Assembly: GCF_004000825.1 (NCBI RefSeq)
Contig: NZ_BILZ01000001.1
Coordinates: 248,001 to 312,000 of the forward strand
Origin: Paenibacillus kobensis NBRC 15729
Lineage (GTDB): Bacteria; Bacillota; Bacilli; Paenibacillales; Paenibacillaceae
Length of the DNA stretch: 64,000 nucleotides
Direction: 5' to 3'
Of this stretch, positions 35,755 through 45,725 are shown in pieces. The translations under genes and the position numbers were made by a program. How positions within the stretch are numbered: position 1 is the stretch's first letter; each line of letters begins with the position of its first letter. Below the pieces are notes generated by a model. That model made no database searches. It was not told the DNA's origin and worked only from the letters and a program-made list of their open reading frames with translations.

Positions 35755-35791
35755 CACAAAGAAACAACCATCATCCGATGGATAATGGTTG
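35755..35791 (-). terminator. Terminator at the end of the biosynthetic operon
   Basis: On the minus strand CAACCATTATCC and GGATGATGGTTG pair over 12 positions (one G-T) and are followed by TTTCTTTG. It lies 18 bases past the radical SAM stop. Confidence 0.8.
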
Positions 35792-35808
35792 CTTCATTCC
35801 TATAATGC

Positions 35809-36951
35809 TTAAAATGTTTCTGGATCGGCAAACAGGCGCGTACAGCGGTTGCACATCATCAGATTATCGTTGCGCAAATAATCGCGGAAGCGAACCGCCC
35901 GTTCCCCTTCCCAAATCTGGTCGAACCGATCGTGATTAATGTTGCCCAGCTTGTAGTCGGGCAGATCGATGCAAGGGTATACATCGCCTGTCCGGCGAAT
36001 AATGAGCTCGTGCCAAGGCGCAACGCATTTGGACCGGCCGAATACATTGTCAATGTCCGTGTAATAGTCATGAATATCGACGTAATCGGAATAATCGACG
36101 CCTTCCGCATCCCAGATCGCCTGCAGATCCTTTTTCAGCCATTCGGTATCGATCGGAATCGACTCTTCGACAAACCCCTGCCACGCGGGAGACACATCGC
36201 AGTCCAAATGCTCTTTCATCTGATGCGCATAAGCGAGCCCTCTATCCTGCGTCGTGTACAGCAGCGGGGCAAAATTAACCGAAATATCCCGGCGTTTAGT
36301 CCACGGGTTCTTCGTATCATGAAGCACGACCGTCGCATCCTTGAACCGTTCCCGAAGTGTCGGGATAAAATCCTTAGCGCTCTTGTAATTGGAGGTAGAG
36401 AGCACCATGTTGACGCTGATGAATGGGAACATCTTCTTGCGCCGCTTCTTCTCGGCGATCAGCGCCTCGATGTTCTCGCAGATCGTCTGGTAGCTGCCCT
36501 TGCCTCGAATTGCATCGTGGTACTCCTCTGGACCGTCGATCGAAATGTTCACGACAACCGTGTTGTCGATCAAGAACGGGATCCGTTTTTTGATCAAGGA
36601 GCCGTTCGTGTTCACGTATACATTCATTTTCTTGCTGCGCAGATGGGAGACCAGCTCTTCGAAATGCTTGTACAGCATTACTTCGCCCCCGGTCAGAATG
36701 ACTCCGATCGGGTTGCGTCCCTTCGGCACCTCGTCAATAAACCGTTTCAGCACCTCAATGTCGAGCTGTTCGCGGATGACACGTTGAGGCTCTTTGAGTG
36801 CCCATCCCGTATCGCCCCAGATATGACAAAAGGAACAACGGTAATTACAAATCTCAGACGGAAAAATCGTTAGTTGTTTGAGTACCGGCGTCAGGCTTTG
36901 CACATGCTCGACTAGCTTCTCTTCCCGAAGCGCTCCGGCATTCGTCCACAT
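35809..36951 (-). CDS. Radical SAM enzyme, SPASM-like, in the biosynthetic cluster
   Basis: 380 residues. The [4Fe-4S]/SAM motif CxxxCxxC is Cys35-Cys39-Cys42 (EICNYRCSFC), followed by the GGE motif in ILTGGEVML. The C-terminal part has further cysteines (RSKCVAP, VYPCIDLPDY, CNRC) arranged like a short SPASM/twitch iron-sulfur domain that binds extra clusters. It uses a 5'-deoxyadenosyl radical, perhaps to modify a carrier-bound or released intermediate; the target is unknown. It is the last gene of the operon, 76 bases after the ACP gene. Confidence 0.88.
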   Translation of the reverse strand: MWTNAGALREEKLVEHVQSLTPVLKQLTIFPSEICNYRCSFCHIWGDTGWALKEPQRVIREQLDIEVLKRFIDEVPKGRNPIGVILTGGEVMLYKHFEELVSHLRSKKMNVYVNTNGSLIKKRIPFLIDNTVVVNISIDGPEEYHDAIRGKGSYQTICENIEALIAEKKRRKKMFPFISVNMVLSTSNYKSAKDFIPTLRERFKDATVVLHDTKNPWTKRRDISVNFAPLLYTTQDRGLAYAHQMKEHLDCDVSPAWQGFVEESIPIDTEWLKKDLQAIWDAEGVDYSDYVDIHDYYTDIDNVFGRSKCVAPWHELIIRRTGDVYPCIDLPDYKLGNINHDRFDQIWEGERAVRFRDYLRNDNLMMCNRCTRLFADPETF

Positions 36952-37027
36952 TAGGCGCCCACCTTTCCCTCTATTTAATATGGTTAAGTGTTATTGCAGG
37001 TGCTCCTGATTCCTAAAGTGCATTAGC

Positions 37028-37288
37028 TTACGTTGTGCTTGCCATGGTCGACTCGACATATCGACTAATGTTGTTGATGGTGAGGAAGTTCTGATACTGC
37101 AAGTCGTCGTCCTCCCATGAGACACCGAACTCCATCTCCAGAGCGAGTACGAGCCGGATGAAAGTGACAGAGTTAACACCGAACTCAGACAAGTCGTCGT
37201 CCGGGCCGATCGTTTCGATTCGATCCCCTTCATCCGCCAATACGTCCTTCAACAAATCCATTACCTTGTCTCGAATTTCTGCTGTCAT
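37028..37288 (-). CDS. Stand-alone acyl carrier protein
   Basis: About 86 residues with the phosphopantetheine site Ser40 in FGVNSVTFIRLV and the acidic helix II (LVLALEMEFGVSWED). The ATG at 37288 is preceded by TTAGGAGGAATCGAT; the frame is open to 37309 without a ribosome site. It lies 17 bases after the PKS gene. It may receive a special extender or starter, or carry the substrate of the radical SAM or flavin enzyme; this is inference. Confidence 0.9.
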   Translation of the reverse strand: MTAEIRDKVMDLLKDVLADEGDRIETIGPDDDLSEFGVNSVTFIRLVLALEMEFGVSWEDDDLQYQNFLTINNISRYVESTMASTT

Positions 37289-37305
37289 ATCGATTCCTCC
37301 TAAGT

Positions 37306-40300
37306 TCATTTCAAAGTCCGTTCTGCACTTGTATCGAGCTTAGCGACGATCATTTGCTGGAGCATGCGCTCTTGTTCCGCAATCCGCCTGAGCCGCTCTG
37401 CACCAACCTCGAAAGCGGCTTGCCGGTAAGCGTCGCCGTACATATACCGAGCCATTCCTTTGCGAACATATTCCCAATCTGCAAGTATCCCGCTTAGAAC
37501 CGCCCGTTCTTCCTCCGCTTCAGGCAGCAGCGCATCCAACCGATAGATCTCGACTCGCTTGGCCGTCGCCGCATCATTCAGAAAAGCAACTAACCGGTCC
37601 ACATGAGTCCGCAAGCTTTCCTCATCAGCCGTTATCCTGCAATAGTCGGCAATGAAACGGTCGAGTACTGCTGCACTGTCCGCCAATGTGTGTCTGCCTT
37701 CGTGCCAGGTTCGGGCCCATTGAACAGCCGGATCGGAAGCGGATCCCGTCGGCAAAGGCGCAGGAGCAAAATAATAATGCGTAGCTTCGTGCTGACCGGT
37801 ACGGACGTACCGGTCCATGAAGCTGTCGAACGCGCGGGTCAGGTCATCGAACGGCAGTGTTCGCCTTCGATACGACAAATTTTCCATCCGGTCATGCTCG
37901 ACGATGTGGAACAGTCTCTCTCGCCGGTCAAATCCGAATATAAGCAGCGTATGGTCGATATGCCGCTTACCGTATGCATCCTGCCGAATCGGCAGTTCAT
38001 GGCAGTCCACCCAGACGACAGCCGGTTGGCCGCCAGCGAGACCGTCCAGCAGTTCCCGAACAATATCATCGCTGCCATACCTTGTCTCTGCACGCACACC
38101 CGATTGAGCGAAGATCGCTTCCATCGTCTGCACAGCGGAATAAGTTGCAGCGTATTCGCCGTCTGCTTCCTCGTACACGACCAGGTCATTGGCCAAGAAT
38201 GGCACTATACTTCGCCCGAAGCTGCGGATTACTGGGAACATCGAATTGTAGAAGCAGTTGCGGTAGAAGATGTCGTTAAACGGTTCGATACCAGGCAAAA
38301 TCAGCGTCTCCGGAAGCGGTGCAGAACCCGAATGCTCATCCATCAGCGGTTCCACCGTTCGGGATACCGTCTCTCTTGCGGATAACGATGATGTTGCCGG
38401 TAATGAACGGGAGACTCGCTCGCCCGCAGGTATGGCATTCATCGTGTCGATTGCGTTCATCTCGCCACCGGATTGCCGGATATAGCGGGAAAGTGCGTTA
38501 ATCGTACGATGTTGATACAGATCGTCCGCGTCAATCTCGACACTGCGGCGGGCCAGTTCTCTCTCCAGCTCGATTGCAAGCAGCGAATGGCCGCCGAGCT
38601 CGAAGAAGTCGTCATCAACGCCGAGCTCCGTTATGCCCAGCAAGCTTCCCCACAATTGCCCCAGCCGGTCTTCGAGCGAGCCGGCACCATTCGTTCTTAA
38701 ACCTTTAACCGTTACTTTCGCCATCGCTCGTTCAGCCGCTCGTTCTCTCGATGGACGAGTTCTTGCTTCGGTTGTGAGCACTTCCGGCTCTGGTCCGATC
38801 CAATGCCGTTGGCGCTGGAACGGATATGTCGGCACGCGCACCTTACGCGTCTGCCCGCCTTCGTACATCTGTTCCCAACCAACTTCAGCTCCCGACACAT
38901 AAAGCTGAGCCAATTCGTTCATAACACTCTCTTCATCGATCATGTCCGAATTCGGACGGGTAAAGAGCTGTTCCAACAATGCATTGGTTTGAGCGCTAAG
39001 CTTCCGATGCTCCGAGACGGTCAGCATGCCGGGTTCAGCTCCCTCTCGCTCGCCCGTGATCACTCTGTGGAATCCCTGATATACGCTGCGTTTTCCAAGA
39101 TCCGAATCAGATGACGCACCGGACTCCCCTTGTTCGAGTTGTTGCTGCAGTTCGGAGCGGTTGCGGAAGACGAGCGCTGCGCGGTAAGCGTAATGCCCTC
39201 TTCCCGTATTCGCTGTTGCGCATATATCTTCAAGTGCATCGCTGCTCGAACGTAAAAAACCACGATAGCTGCGCATAAGTGAACGCAGCGCCTCTTCTGA
39301 CTTGCCGGATAGAGCGAGAATCCGCCATTGCTCCCGTTCCTCTTCGATTGCCTCCGTACGGCTGCAATGAAGCGGTGCCTCCTCCAGCACGATGTGGCAG
39401 TTCGTCCCGCTGAAGCCGAACGAACTGACTCCGCATCGGCGCGGTGTGCCGTCCGTATCCCATTCCTGCGGACGGTCAACGACGTATACGGGCGAGCGCT
39501 CAAAAGCGATGTTCCGGTTCGGCCGCTCGAAGTGAAGCGTAGGCGCCAATTGCTTATGCAGAAGGGATGCGACAGCTTTGGCAAGCCCGGCTGCACCGGC
39601 AGCGCTGTCCAGATGGCCGATGTTCGATTTCACCGAGCCGATCGCGCAGAACTGCTTTTTGCCCGTATACCGCTCGAATGCCCGCTGGATACCGTCCACT
39701 TCGATCGGATCGCCGAGCTTCGTGCCCGTTCCATGTGTCTCGATATAGGTGACGGTCGCCGGATCGATCGCGGTATTCTTCCAAGCCTGCACAATGACTT
39801 TCTCTTGTGCGACCGCATTCGGAGCGGTAATGCCGGCGGATGCGCCATCCTGGTTAATAGCTGAACCTTTGATAACCGCATACACCCGGTCTCCATCCGC
39901 CAACGCTTGCTCGACCGGTTTGAGCAGCAAGGCGACTGTGCCTTCGCCCCACACGGTCCCGTCAGAATCGTCATCGAATGCTCTCGTCTGCCTATGGGAC
40001 GATTCGATGCCGATTTCGAACACCCCATCAACCGGCATCAGACAAGCCTTCACTCCGCCTGCAAGCGCCATGTCGCATTCGCCGCTGCGAATCGCCTGGC
40101 AAGCCAAATGGATGGCAACGAGCGACGAGGAACAGGCCGTATCCACAAGGAATGCAGGCCCTTGCAAATCAAGCATGTACGCAATTCGGCTTGCAATGAG
40201 AGATGGCGTATTGCCTGCTCCAGCTGCGTGGATTAACGACGGGAATTTTTTCGTAATGTACTGCCCATAGACTGGCCAATCCGCGTAGCCGAGATAAACA

Positions 40301-43300
40301 CCCGTTCGCGTGCTTCGGATTTTCCCGCCTCCGTACCCGGCATCTTCAATCGCTTCCCAGCTCGCTTCCAGAAACATCCGTTGGTTCGGGTCCATGAGCG
40401 ACGCTTCTCTCGGCGAGATACCGAAAAATTCGGAATCGAATTGGTCCACGTGATCCAAATAACCGCCATGACTGAAGCGGATCTCTTCATCCGGCACGTC
40501 AGTGAAATGAGCGATGAACCGGCGTCCGTCTGCCTGTCGCTCATCCGGGTATGCCCGGATCGATTGTTTGCCGCCGATCAGGTTCGCCCAGAACGAATCC
40601 AAGTCAGGCGCATCCGGCATTCGAACGGTCATTCCGATGATGGCGATGTCGGTTGCTTCGTCCGCATTGTAATTTGGACGGCTGTCCTCTGTACCCATCG
40701 TTGAATCATCAACCGAACGGTTATCTTCCGGCTGAAGAAAGAGCGAAATCTTGGCAATCGTCGGATGACTGAACAAGTCGGCTATTTTCGTTCTGCCGGG
40801 AAACTCGTCTTGCAGCTTGGCATGCAACCGCGCAATGAGAATCGAGTCACCGCCCAGCTCGAAGAAGTTGTCGTTAACGCCAAGCTCCTCATACCCGAGC
40901 ACCGCCATCCATGCTTGTGCGACCTTCTGTTCCACATCCGTGTACGAAGCGCCTTCGGTTTTCCCCTTCAGCTTAACCGGTGCCGTTCGCTTCGTGTTGG
41001 CTGATCTCGTCTCAAGCAGCTTCCCGCTCGCGGCCGCTGCAACATCCGAGCGGAAAGGCAGCCGATCGCCCAATTCGAACAGCGCGCTCTCCCGATTCCA
41101 CTCTCCCACGATAATATGTGGGGCATCTGCGCGAAGCAGTCTTTCGAATGCTTCCATCCCATCTTCGGGACGCAGTATCCGGAACAGCTCTTTGCGCTCA
41201 TCCGGCTCGGAAGTAGCGGACAGACCCGTCCGTTCCCATGCAGGCCAGCCGATCGAGAGAACTCGGCCGCCTTCCGCACGGCGTGCAGTTGCGTAAGCAT
41301 CCAGCCATGCGTTTGCTGCCGTATAAGGGCCTGAACCGACGCCGCCAACCAACGTAATCGCGGAAGAGAATAGAACGAGAAAATCCAAGTCGTCCGGTAG
41401 AGTCAACTCATCAAGCAGCCGAGTACCTTGAACCTTAGCTGCGGTAAATGTATGGAAGTCCTTTTCCGTTAGAGCGGTTAAATAATTCCCGGCACCGCTG
41501 CCTGCCGCATGCACGATTCCGTTCACGCGCCTATATCGCCGCCTAAGAAGCTGCAGTGCTTCTTGCAAAGAGCTTTCATCTGCAACATCAGCGCTAATAA
41601 TGTCCACGCGAGCGCCATTCTGTTCTATGCTGCGAATGTTCCTTATCCGTTGCGCATCGGATGATTCTGACTGAACGGAAACGATATGATCCCACGCCTC
41701 GCGGGGCGGGAACGGTGATCGATTCAGCAGCGCAATCGTTACGTCGCCTTTGGCAGCGATCTGCTGTGCGATGCGAAGACCAATGCCGCCAAGCCCGCCG
41801 GTCACGAGATATACACCTTCCGAACGCCAAGTGTAAGGCGCTTCGTCTTCCGAGAAGTTATGCAGTTCGCACATTCGTTCTACATATCGCTTCCCGCTTC
41901 GCCAAGCTGTCGAATAAGGCACGGCATTGTCCTGTTCCCGTGTTATAGCGGCCGCAAGTCCGTCGACATCATCTGCCCAGCAGCCGTAATCGACCGTGCG
42001 AACTTGAATGTGCGGCATTTCCCATTGAATCGCCTTGCCCATTGCGAACAGCGCAGCTGCATTCCGATTCGAACTCTCTTCGTTTCCGATGACCCGATAT
42101 ACACCAGCAGCAGCAAGGATAAGTCTTACCGGTTTATTGTACTTCTCTGCCTTCAAAGCCCGCAGCAGCCCTAGCAACCGGCAAGCTTCACTGTTCAAGC
42201 TCTCGATGGCGTCAGCTTCTTCTCCGTTAAGAAGCAGTACCATTGTACGCCCATCTGCCCCGTCCGATTGCTGGAAAAGCTGATGAAACTCCGCTTCCCA
42301 TGCTTCGATCGTCGCCTCAGTGCTTACAGCGAGGCCGGTTGGCACTGCAGACAGAACCATCTCTGTTAAGCCGGGCTCGAGCGCATCCGATTGCCGTGCT
42401 AATGCTCGAAGTCGTGCCGCCGCACGAGCGATAAGGCCACGGTTGGTACCTGCGATGATGTCCGGCAGCCGGCAGGCTCTCGCCGTAGTCCGATCCGCAG
42501 TAATCGGCAGCGGCTCCTCCCGCCATTCCAACCGATGATACATAGGAATTGCAGCCTTCGGTGCATCATCCTCAGGCAATCGAATCCAACACCGCTGCCG
42601 CTCGAACGGTGTTGCGGGAAGGTTCACTCGAGCCGCATTCCGTTCTTCATAAAGCCGCTCCCAACGAATGTCGGCACCCGCTTCATACAGCCTGCTGAGC
42701 TCTCGGACCGAATCCGAATAGGTTTCCTGCCGTAGGCGTTCTAGTGCTACAGCAGCTAACCGGTTCGTCTCACCGTCTGAGGTGACCGGTCCGTGAATAT
42801 GCACGGGATTCACTCGCCGCAGCGACGCGGACATCTCCTTGCGATCCCTTGCTAGAACTGCCAGTCGGTATGGATAATGGCCGCGGCTTGTGCTGGCAGT
42901 ATGACAAATATCAAAGAGGCTAACATCGGAATTCGTATCCAAGTAGTCGGCATACCGTGCGGCTAATTCAATCAAAGAGGCCTCCGAACGCGCCGAGAGC
43001 GGCAACAGTTCTAGCCTTCCGCTCGATACGAATAACGACGGTTCCGCAACCGCAGAATCAGGCTGAGGCGCTGGTGCTTGTTCCAACACGACGTGACAGT
43101 TCGTCCCGCTAATGCCGAATGAGCTGACCCCGCAGCGGAGCGGGTTATTTCCTTCCTCCCAGACTTCCAGATGCGTATTGATATACGCTGGGGAATCGAC
43201 GAAAGAAATCGCGCGGTTCGGCCGTTCGACGTGCAGTGTCGGGAACAGCTGCCGGTGCTTCAGCGACAAAACGGTTTTCAGCAGACCGGCGATGCCAGCT

Positions 43301-44424
43301 GCATTGTCCAGATGACCAAAGTTGCTCTTAATGGAGCCGACGGCACAGAACATTTTGCGGTTCGTGTATCTCGCGAACGCTCGGCGAATGCCCTCCAGCT
43401 CAATCGGGTCGCCAAGCTTGGTGCCGGTGCCATGCGTCTCGATATAGCCGATGGTGTCAGGCGAGATGCCGGCTTGACGCCATGCTTCCGCAATCACATC
43501 CGCCTGTGCGTCCGCATTCGGAGCCGTAATTCCGACCGAGCTTCCGTCTTGGTTGACGGCGCTCCCCTTAATGACCGCATATACCGGATCGCGGTCCAGC
43601 AGCGCGCGGGCGAGCGGCTTAAGTACGATCGCGACCGCCCCTTCGCCCGTCCCGGTTCCGTCTGCCTCATCGTCGAATGTTCTTGTTCTGGCCGTAGACG
43701 ATTCGATACCGACCTCGAAATCCCGGACAGGCAGCAGATGGAGTTGAATACCGCCTGCAATCGCCTGATCGCATTCTCCATTTCGAATCGCCTGGCATGC
43801 GAGATGAACCGCGACTAGAGACGACGAACAAGTGGTATCGACGAGTAAGCTTGGGCCCCGCAGGTCGAGCAGATAGGACAGCCGGCTGGCGATGATCGGC
43901 TTGACGTTGCCTGGCATCGCCATGGAAGCCGCTTCCGGCTCCGCCTGGTCGATCATCCGTTTATACTCCGAATCGGAGCCGTAGCCGACATAAACGCCCG
44001 TTCTGCTGCCGATTAGACGGCGGCCTCCCATACCGGCATCTTCAATCGCCCGCCAAGCCGTCTCCAAGAACAGCCGCTGGTTCGGGTCGAGCAGACTTGC
44101 TTCTTTGGGCGACAGTTTGAAGAACGTATAGTCGAAGCGGTCGATCATCTCGAGGAAAGCTGCTTCACCGTAGCGAAGGCTGGCCGGATCGGTGCCAGCC
44201 GCGCGGAAGTAACGGTCCGTGTCCGCCCGGCGTGATTCCGGCAATGTCCGAACGGCGTCGGTTCCTTCCCGCAGAAGCTGCAGCAGCTCCGACTCGTTCT
44301 CCGCGAGTGGCAACTGCATTCCAATCCCGACGATCGCAATATCCGATTCCGCGGCTTTTCGTACCGCAGATGTTGAACTATCTTCTTTCCCTCTGCTTTG
44401 CAGACGAACCGTTCCGAAATCCAT
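37306..44424 (-). CDS. Trans-AT polyketide synthase: KS-KR-ACP-KS-ACP-BtrH-like
   Basis: About 2372 residues. KS1 (about 30-455): Cys near 202 in DTTCSSS, then THGTGT and NFGHLDNAAG. A flanking linker follows, with no acyltransferase. KR (about 870-1130): TGGLGGIG and GPYTAANAWLDAYA, without the LDD motif. ACP1 has Ser in FFELGGDSI (near 1195). KS2 (about 1250-1680): DTACSSS, THGTGT, NIGHLDSAAG. ACP2 has Ser near 1950 (ELGGHSLL). The last 335 residues resemble BtrH, a cysteine acyltransferase: Cys near 2060 (FYRNCFYN), His near 2161 (RHIDHTLLIFGFD), and an acidic residue after it. Lacking AT, both modules rely on the separate acyltransferase next door. ATG at 44424, with GGAGGT eight bases upstream, is preferred to the GTG at 44433. 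Confidence 0.93.
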   Translation of the reverse strand: MDFGTVRLQSRGKEDSSTSAVRKAAESDIAIVGIGMQLPLAENESELLQLLREGTDAVRTLPESRRADTDRYFRAAGTDPASLRYGEAAFLEMIDRFDYTFFKLSPKEASLLDPNQRLFLETAWRAIEDAGMGGRRLIGSRTGVYVGYGSDSEYKRMIDQAEPEAASMAMPGNVKPIIASRLSYLLDLRGPSLLVDTTCSSSLVAVHLACQAIRNGECDQAIAGGIQLHLLPVRDFEVGIESSTARTRTFDDEADGTGTGEGAVAIVLKPLARALLDRDPVYAVIKGSAVNQDGSSVGITAPNADAQADVIAEAWRQAGISPDTIGYIETHGTGTKLGDPIELEGIRRAFARYTNRKMFCAVGSIKSNFGHLDNAAGIAGLLKTVLSLKHRQLFPTLHVERPNRAISFVDSPAYINTHLEVWEEGNNPLRCGVSSFGISGTNCHVVLEQAPAPQPDSAVAEPSLFVSSGRLELLPLSARSEASLIELAARYADYLDTNSDVSLFDICHTASTSRGHYPYRLAVLARDRKEMSASLRRVNPVHIHGPVTSDGETNRLAAVALERLRQETYSDSVRELSRLYEAGADIRWERLYEERNAARVNLPATPFERQRCWIRLPEDDAPKAAIPMYHRLEWREEPLPITADRTTARACRLPDIIAGTNRGLIARAAARLRALARQSDALEPGLTEMVLSAVPTGLAVSTEATIEAWEAEFHQLFQQSDGADGRTMVLLLNGEEADAIESLNSEACRLLGLLRALKAEKYNKPVRLILAAAGVYRVIGNEESSNRNAAALFAMGKAIQWEMPHIQVRTVDYGCWADDVDGLAAAITREQDNAVPYSTAWRSGKRYVERMCELHNFSEDEAPYTWRSEGVYLVTGGLGGIGLRIAQQIAAKGDVTIALLNRSPFPPREAWDHIVSVQSESSDAQRIRNIRSIEQNGARVDIISADVADESSLQEALQLLRRRYRRVNGIVHAAGSGAGNYLTALTEKDFHTFTAAKVQGTRLLDELTLPDDLDFLVLFSSAITLVGGVGSGPYTAANAWLDAYATARRAEGGRVLSIGWPAWERTGLSATSEPDERKELFRILRPEDGMEAFERLLRADAPHIIVGEWNRESALFELGDRLPFRSDVAAAASGKLLETRSANTKRTAPVKLKGKTEGASYTDVEQKVAQAWMAVLGYEELGVNDNFFELGGDSILIARLHAKLQDEFPGRTKIADLFSHPTIAKISLFLQPEDNRSVDDSTMGTEDSRPNYNADEATDIAIIGMTVRMPDAPDLDSFWANLIGGKQSIRAYPDERQADGRRFIAHFTDVPDEEIRFSHGGYLDHVDQFDSEFFGISPREASLMDPNQRMFLEASWEAIEDAGYGGGKIRSTRTGVYLGYADWPVYGQYITKKFPSLIHAAGAGNTPSLIASRIAYMLDLQGPAFLVDTACSSSLVAIHLACQAIRSGECDMALAGGVKACLMPVDGVFEIGIESSHRQTRAFDDDSDGTVWGEGTVALLLKPVEQALADGDRVYAVIKGSAINQDGASAGITAPNAVAQEKVIVQAWKNTAIDPATVTYIETHGTGTKLGDPIEVDGIQRAFERYTGKKQFCAIGSVKSNIGHLDSAAGAAGLAKAVASLLHKQLAPTLHFERPNRNIAFERSPVYVVDRPQEWDTDGTPRRCGVSSFGFSGTNCHIVLEEAPLHCSRTEAIEEEREQWRILALSGKSEEALRSLMRSYRGFLRSSSDALEDICATANTGRGHYAYRAALVFRNRSELQQQLEQGESGASSDSDLGKRSVYQGFHRVITGEREGAEPGMLTVSEHRKLSAQTNALLEQLFTRPNSDMIDEESVMNELAQLYVSGAEVGWEQMYEGGQTRKVRVPTYPFQRQRHWIGPEPEVLTTEARTRPSRERAAERAMAKVTVKGLRTNGAGSLEDRLGQLWGSLLGITELGVDDDFFELGGHSLLAIELERELARRSVEIDADDLYQHRTINALSRYIRQSGGEMNAIDTMNAIPAGERVSRSLPATSSLSARETVSRTVEPLMDEHSGSAPLPETLILPGIEPFNDIFYRNCFYNSMFPVIRSFGRSIVPFLANDLVVYEEADGEYAATYSAVQTMEAIFAQSGVRAETRYGSDDIVRELLDGLAGGQPAVVWVDCHELPIRQDAYGKRHIDHTLLIFGFDRRERLFHIVEHDRMENLSYRRRTLPFDDLTRAFDSFMDRYVRTGQHEATHYYFAPAPLPTGSASDPAVQWARTWHEGRHTLADSAAVLDRFIADYCRITADEESLRTHVDRLVAFLNDAATAKRVEIYRLDALLPEAEEERAVLSGILADWEYVRKGMARYMYGDAYRQAAFEVGAERLRRIAEQERMLQQMIVAKLDTSAERTLK

Positions 44425-44429
44425 TCCGA

Positions 44430-45725
44430 TCACCTCCCGGTTGCAGCCGCCGTTCGATCCAGGCTAGCTGTTGCCTCTGCGTATTCCGGGAACAAGCCGC
44501 CGGTTCCCGTCCGGGCGATAATTTCATGCAGACGTTCCTTCGCTTCGCCATCCGGTACGCCTTTCGTTTCGAAGATTTGAACCAGTGAACGAATCGCTTC
44601 GCGCATTTCATCCGGCTCTGGTTGCCGCAAGTCTGTATCCAGCTGTTCCTGAATTGCTTCGATCGTACGATAGGGCTCAATAACCCCCTCGCGGTATGCC
44701 TGCTCATCCCAGTTGCGGTTGCGGGTAGCAGCCGCAGCGGTTAAACAAGCGGCAATAAAGCTTCGCGATCCTGAGCTAACAGAACTTACAGGCTTCAGCT
44801 TCTCTCGAAGCTCGTCCGCTTGTGACGGTTTCTCGAACGAGTAGGCGTGAATGCCAGGTGTATTAGCTTTGGATAACCGGGTTAACACCGTTTGCGGTCC
44901 CAATTCAATGGCTTGGCTGACCCCTGACTGTTCTAGATACTTCATCGTCGCTTCCCAGCGGACAGGCGAGACGATCTGCTCGACCAAGCGGCTAGCGATC
45001 TTATCCGGCGATTCATGCGGCTGAGCCGTGACATTGGATAATACTGGCCAGCGGGGAGCCGTTATAGCCGCCTCGCGTACTGCCGCTTCCAGTTGTTCAG
45101 CAGCCGAGATCATCAGCGGACTATGAAAGGCTGCCCCGACGTTCAAATAAACCGTCTTTGCTCCGCGGCTCTCTAATTCAGCAGCAGTGCTCCGAACGGC
45201 TTCGGCCCGTCCGGAAATAACCGTCTGCATCGGCGAGTTGTAGTTTGATACGACCACTTCCGCACCGGGGGCATAACGCAGGATACAAGCCGCTTCGACA
45301 TCGCGGGCATCTATTCCAATAATGGCGCACATCGCACCATCTCCTGTATCCGCAGCCTCCTGCATCAACCTTCCGCGCAGCGCCACAAGCCGAAGGGCAT
45401 CCCGGAACGTCAACGCTTCTGCGCAAGCGAGTGCCGTCCATTCACCCAGACTATGACCCGCAGCATAATCGGGAGAGCCGCCGATGCGTTCCATGTAGAT
45501 GCGGTAAGCGGCCACGCCAACGGTTAGAAGCGCCGGTTGCGTGAATTCCGTCCGGGTCAACTGCTGCGTATCCGTTCCCAGCACGATCTCGCTCAGCTTG
45601 TAACCAAGCGTGTCGTCCGCTTCCTCGAACACTCGCCTCGCCGTCTCGCATTCGTCGTACAGCTCCTTGCCCATTCCCGCATACTGCGATCCTTGACCAG
45701 GGAACAGCATCGCCCATTTACCCAT
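44430..45725 (-). CDS. Trans-acting malonyl-CoA acyltransferase with C-terminal extension
   Basis: About 431 residues. The FabD-type domain (1-300) has FPGQGSQYAGMG, the nucleophile Ser92 in AGHSLGEW, and the catalytic His in GAAFHSPLM. It loads malonyl units onto PKS carrier domains that lack their own AT. Residues 300-431 form an extra helical part (NWDEQAYREGVIEPYRTIEA and later VQIFETKGVPD), longer than ordinary FabD; its role is unknown and it may be a docking region. The start (ATG 45725; AAGGGAG upstream) overlaps the preceding gene's stop by eight bases. It precedes the PKS by five bases. Confidence 0.92.
   Translation of the reverse strand: MGKWAMLFPGQGSQYAGMGKELYDECETARRVFEEADDTLGYKLSEIVLGTDTQQLTRTEFTQPALLTVGVAAYRIYMERIGGSPDYAAGHSLGEWTALACAEALTFRDALRLVALRGRLMQEAADTGDGAMCAIIGIDARDVEAACILRYAPGAEVVVSNYNSPMQTVISGRAEAVRSTAAELESRGAKTVYLNVGAAFHSPLMISAAEQLEAAVREAAITAPRWPVLSNVTAQPHESPDKIASRLVEQIVSPVRWEATMKYLEQSGVSQAIELGPQTVLTRLSKANTPGIHAYSFEKPSQADELREKLKPVSSVSSGSRSFIAACLTAAAATRNRNWDEQAYREGVIEPYRTIEAIQEQLDTDLRQPEPDEMREAIRSLVQIFETKGVPDGEAKERLHEIIARTGTGGLFPEYAEATASLDRTAAATGR

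Noticed and set aside
35932-36873. Long plus-strand open frame inside the radical SAM gene
   Set aside because: It is the antisense reflection of a gene with clear catalytic motifs; it has no ribosome site and no recognisable domain.
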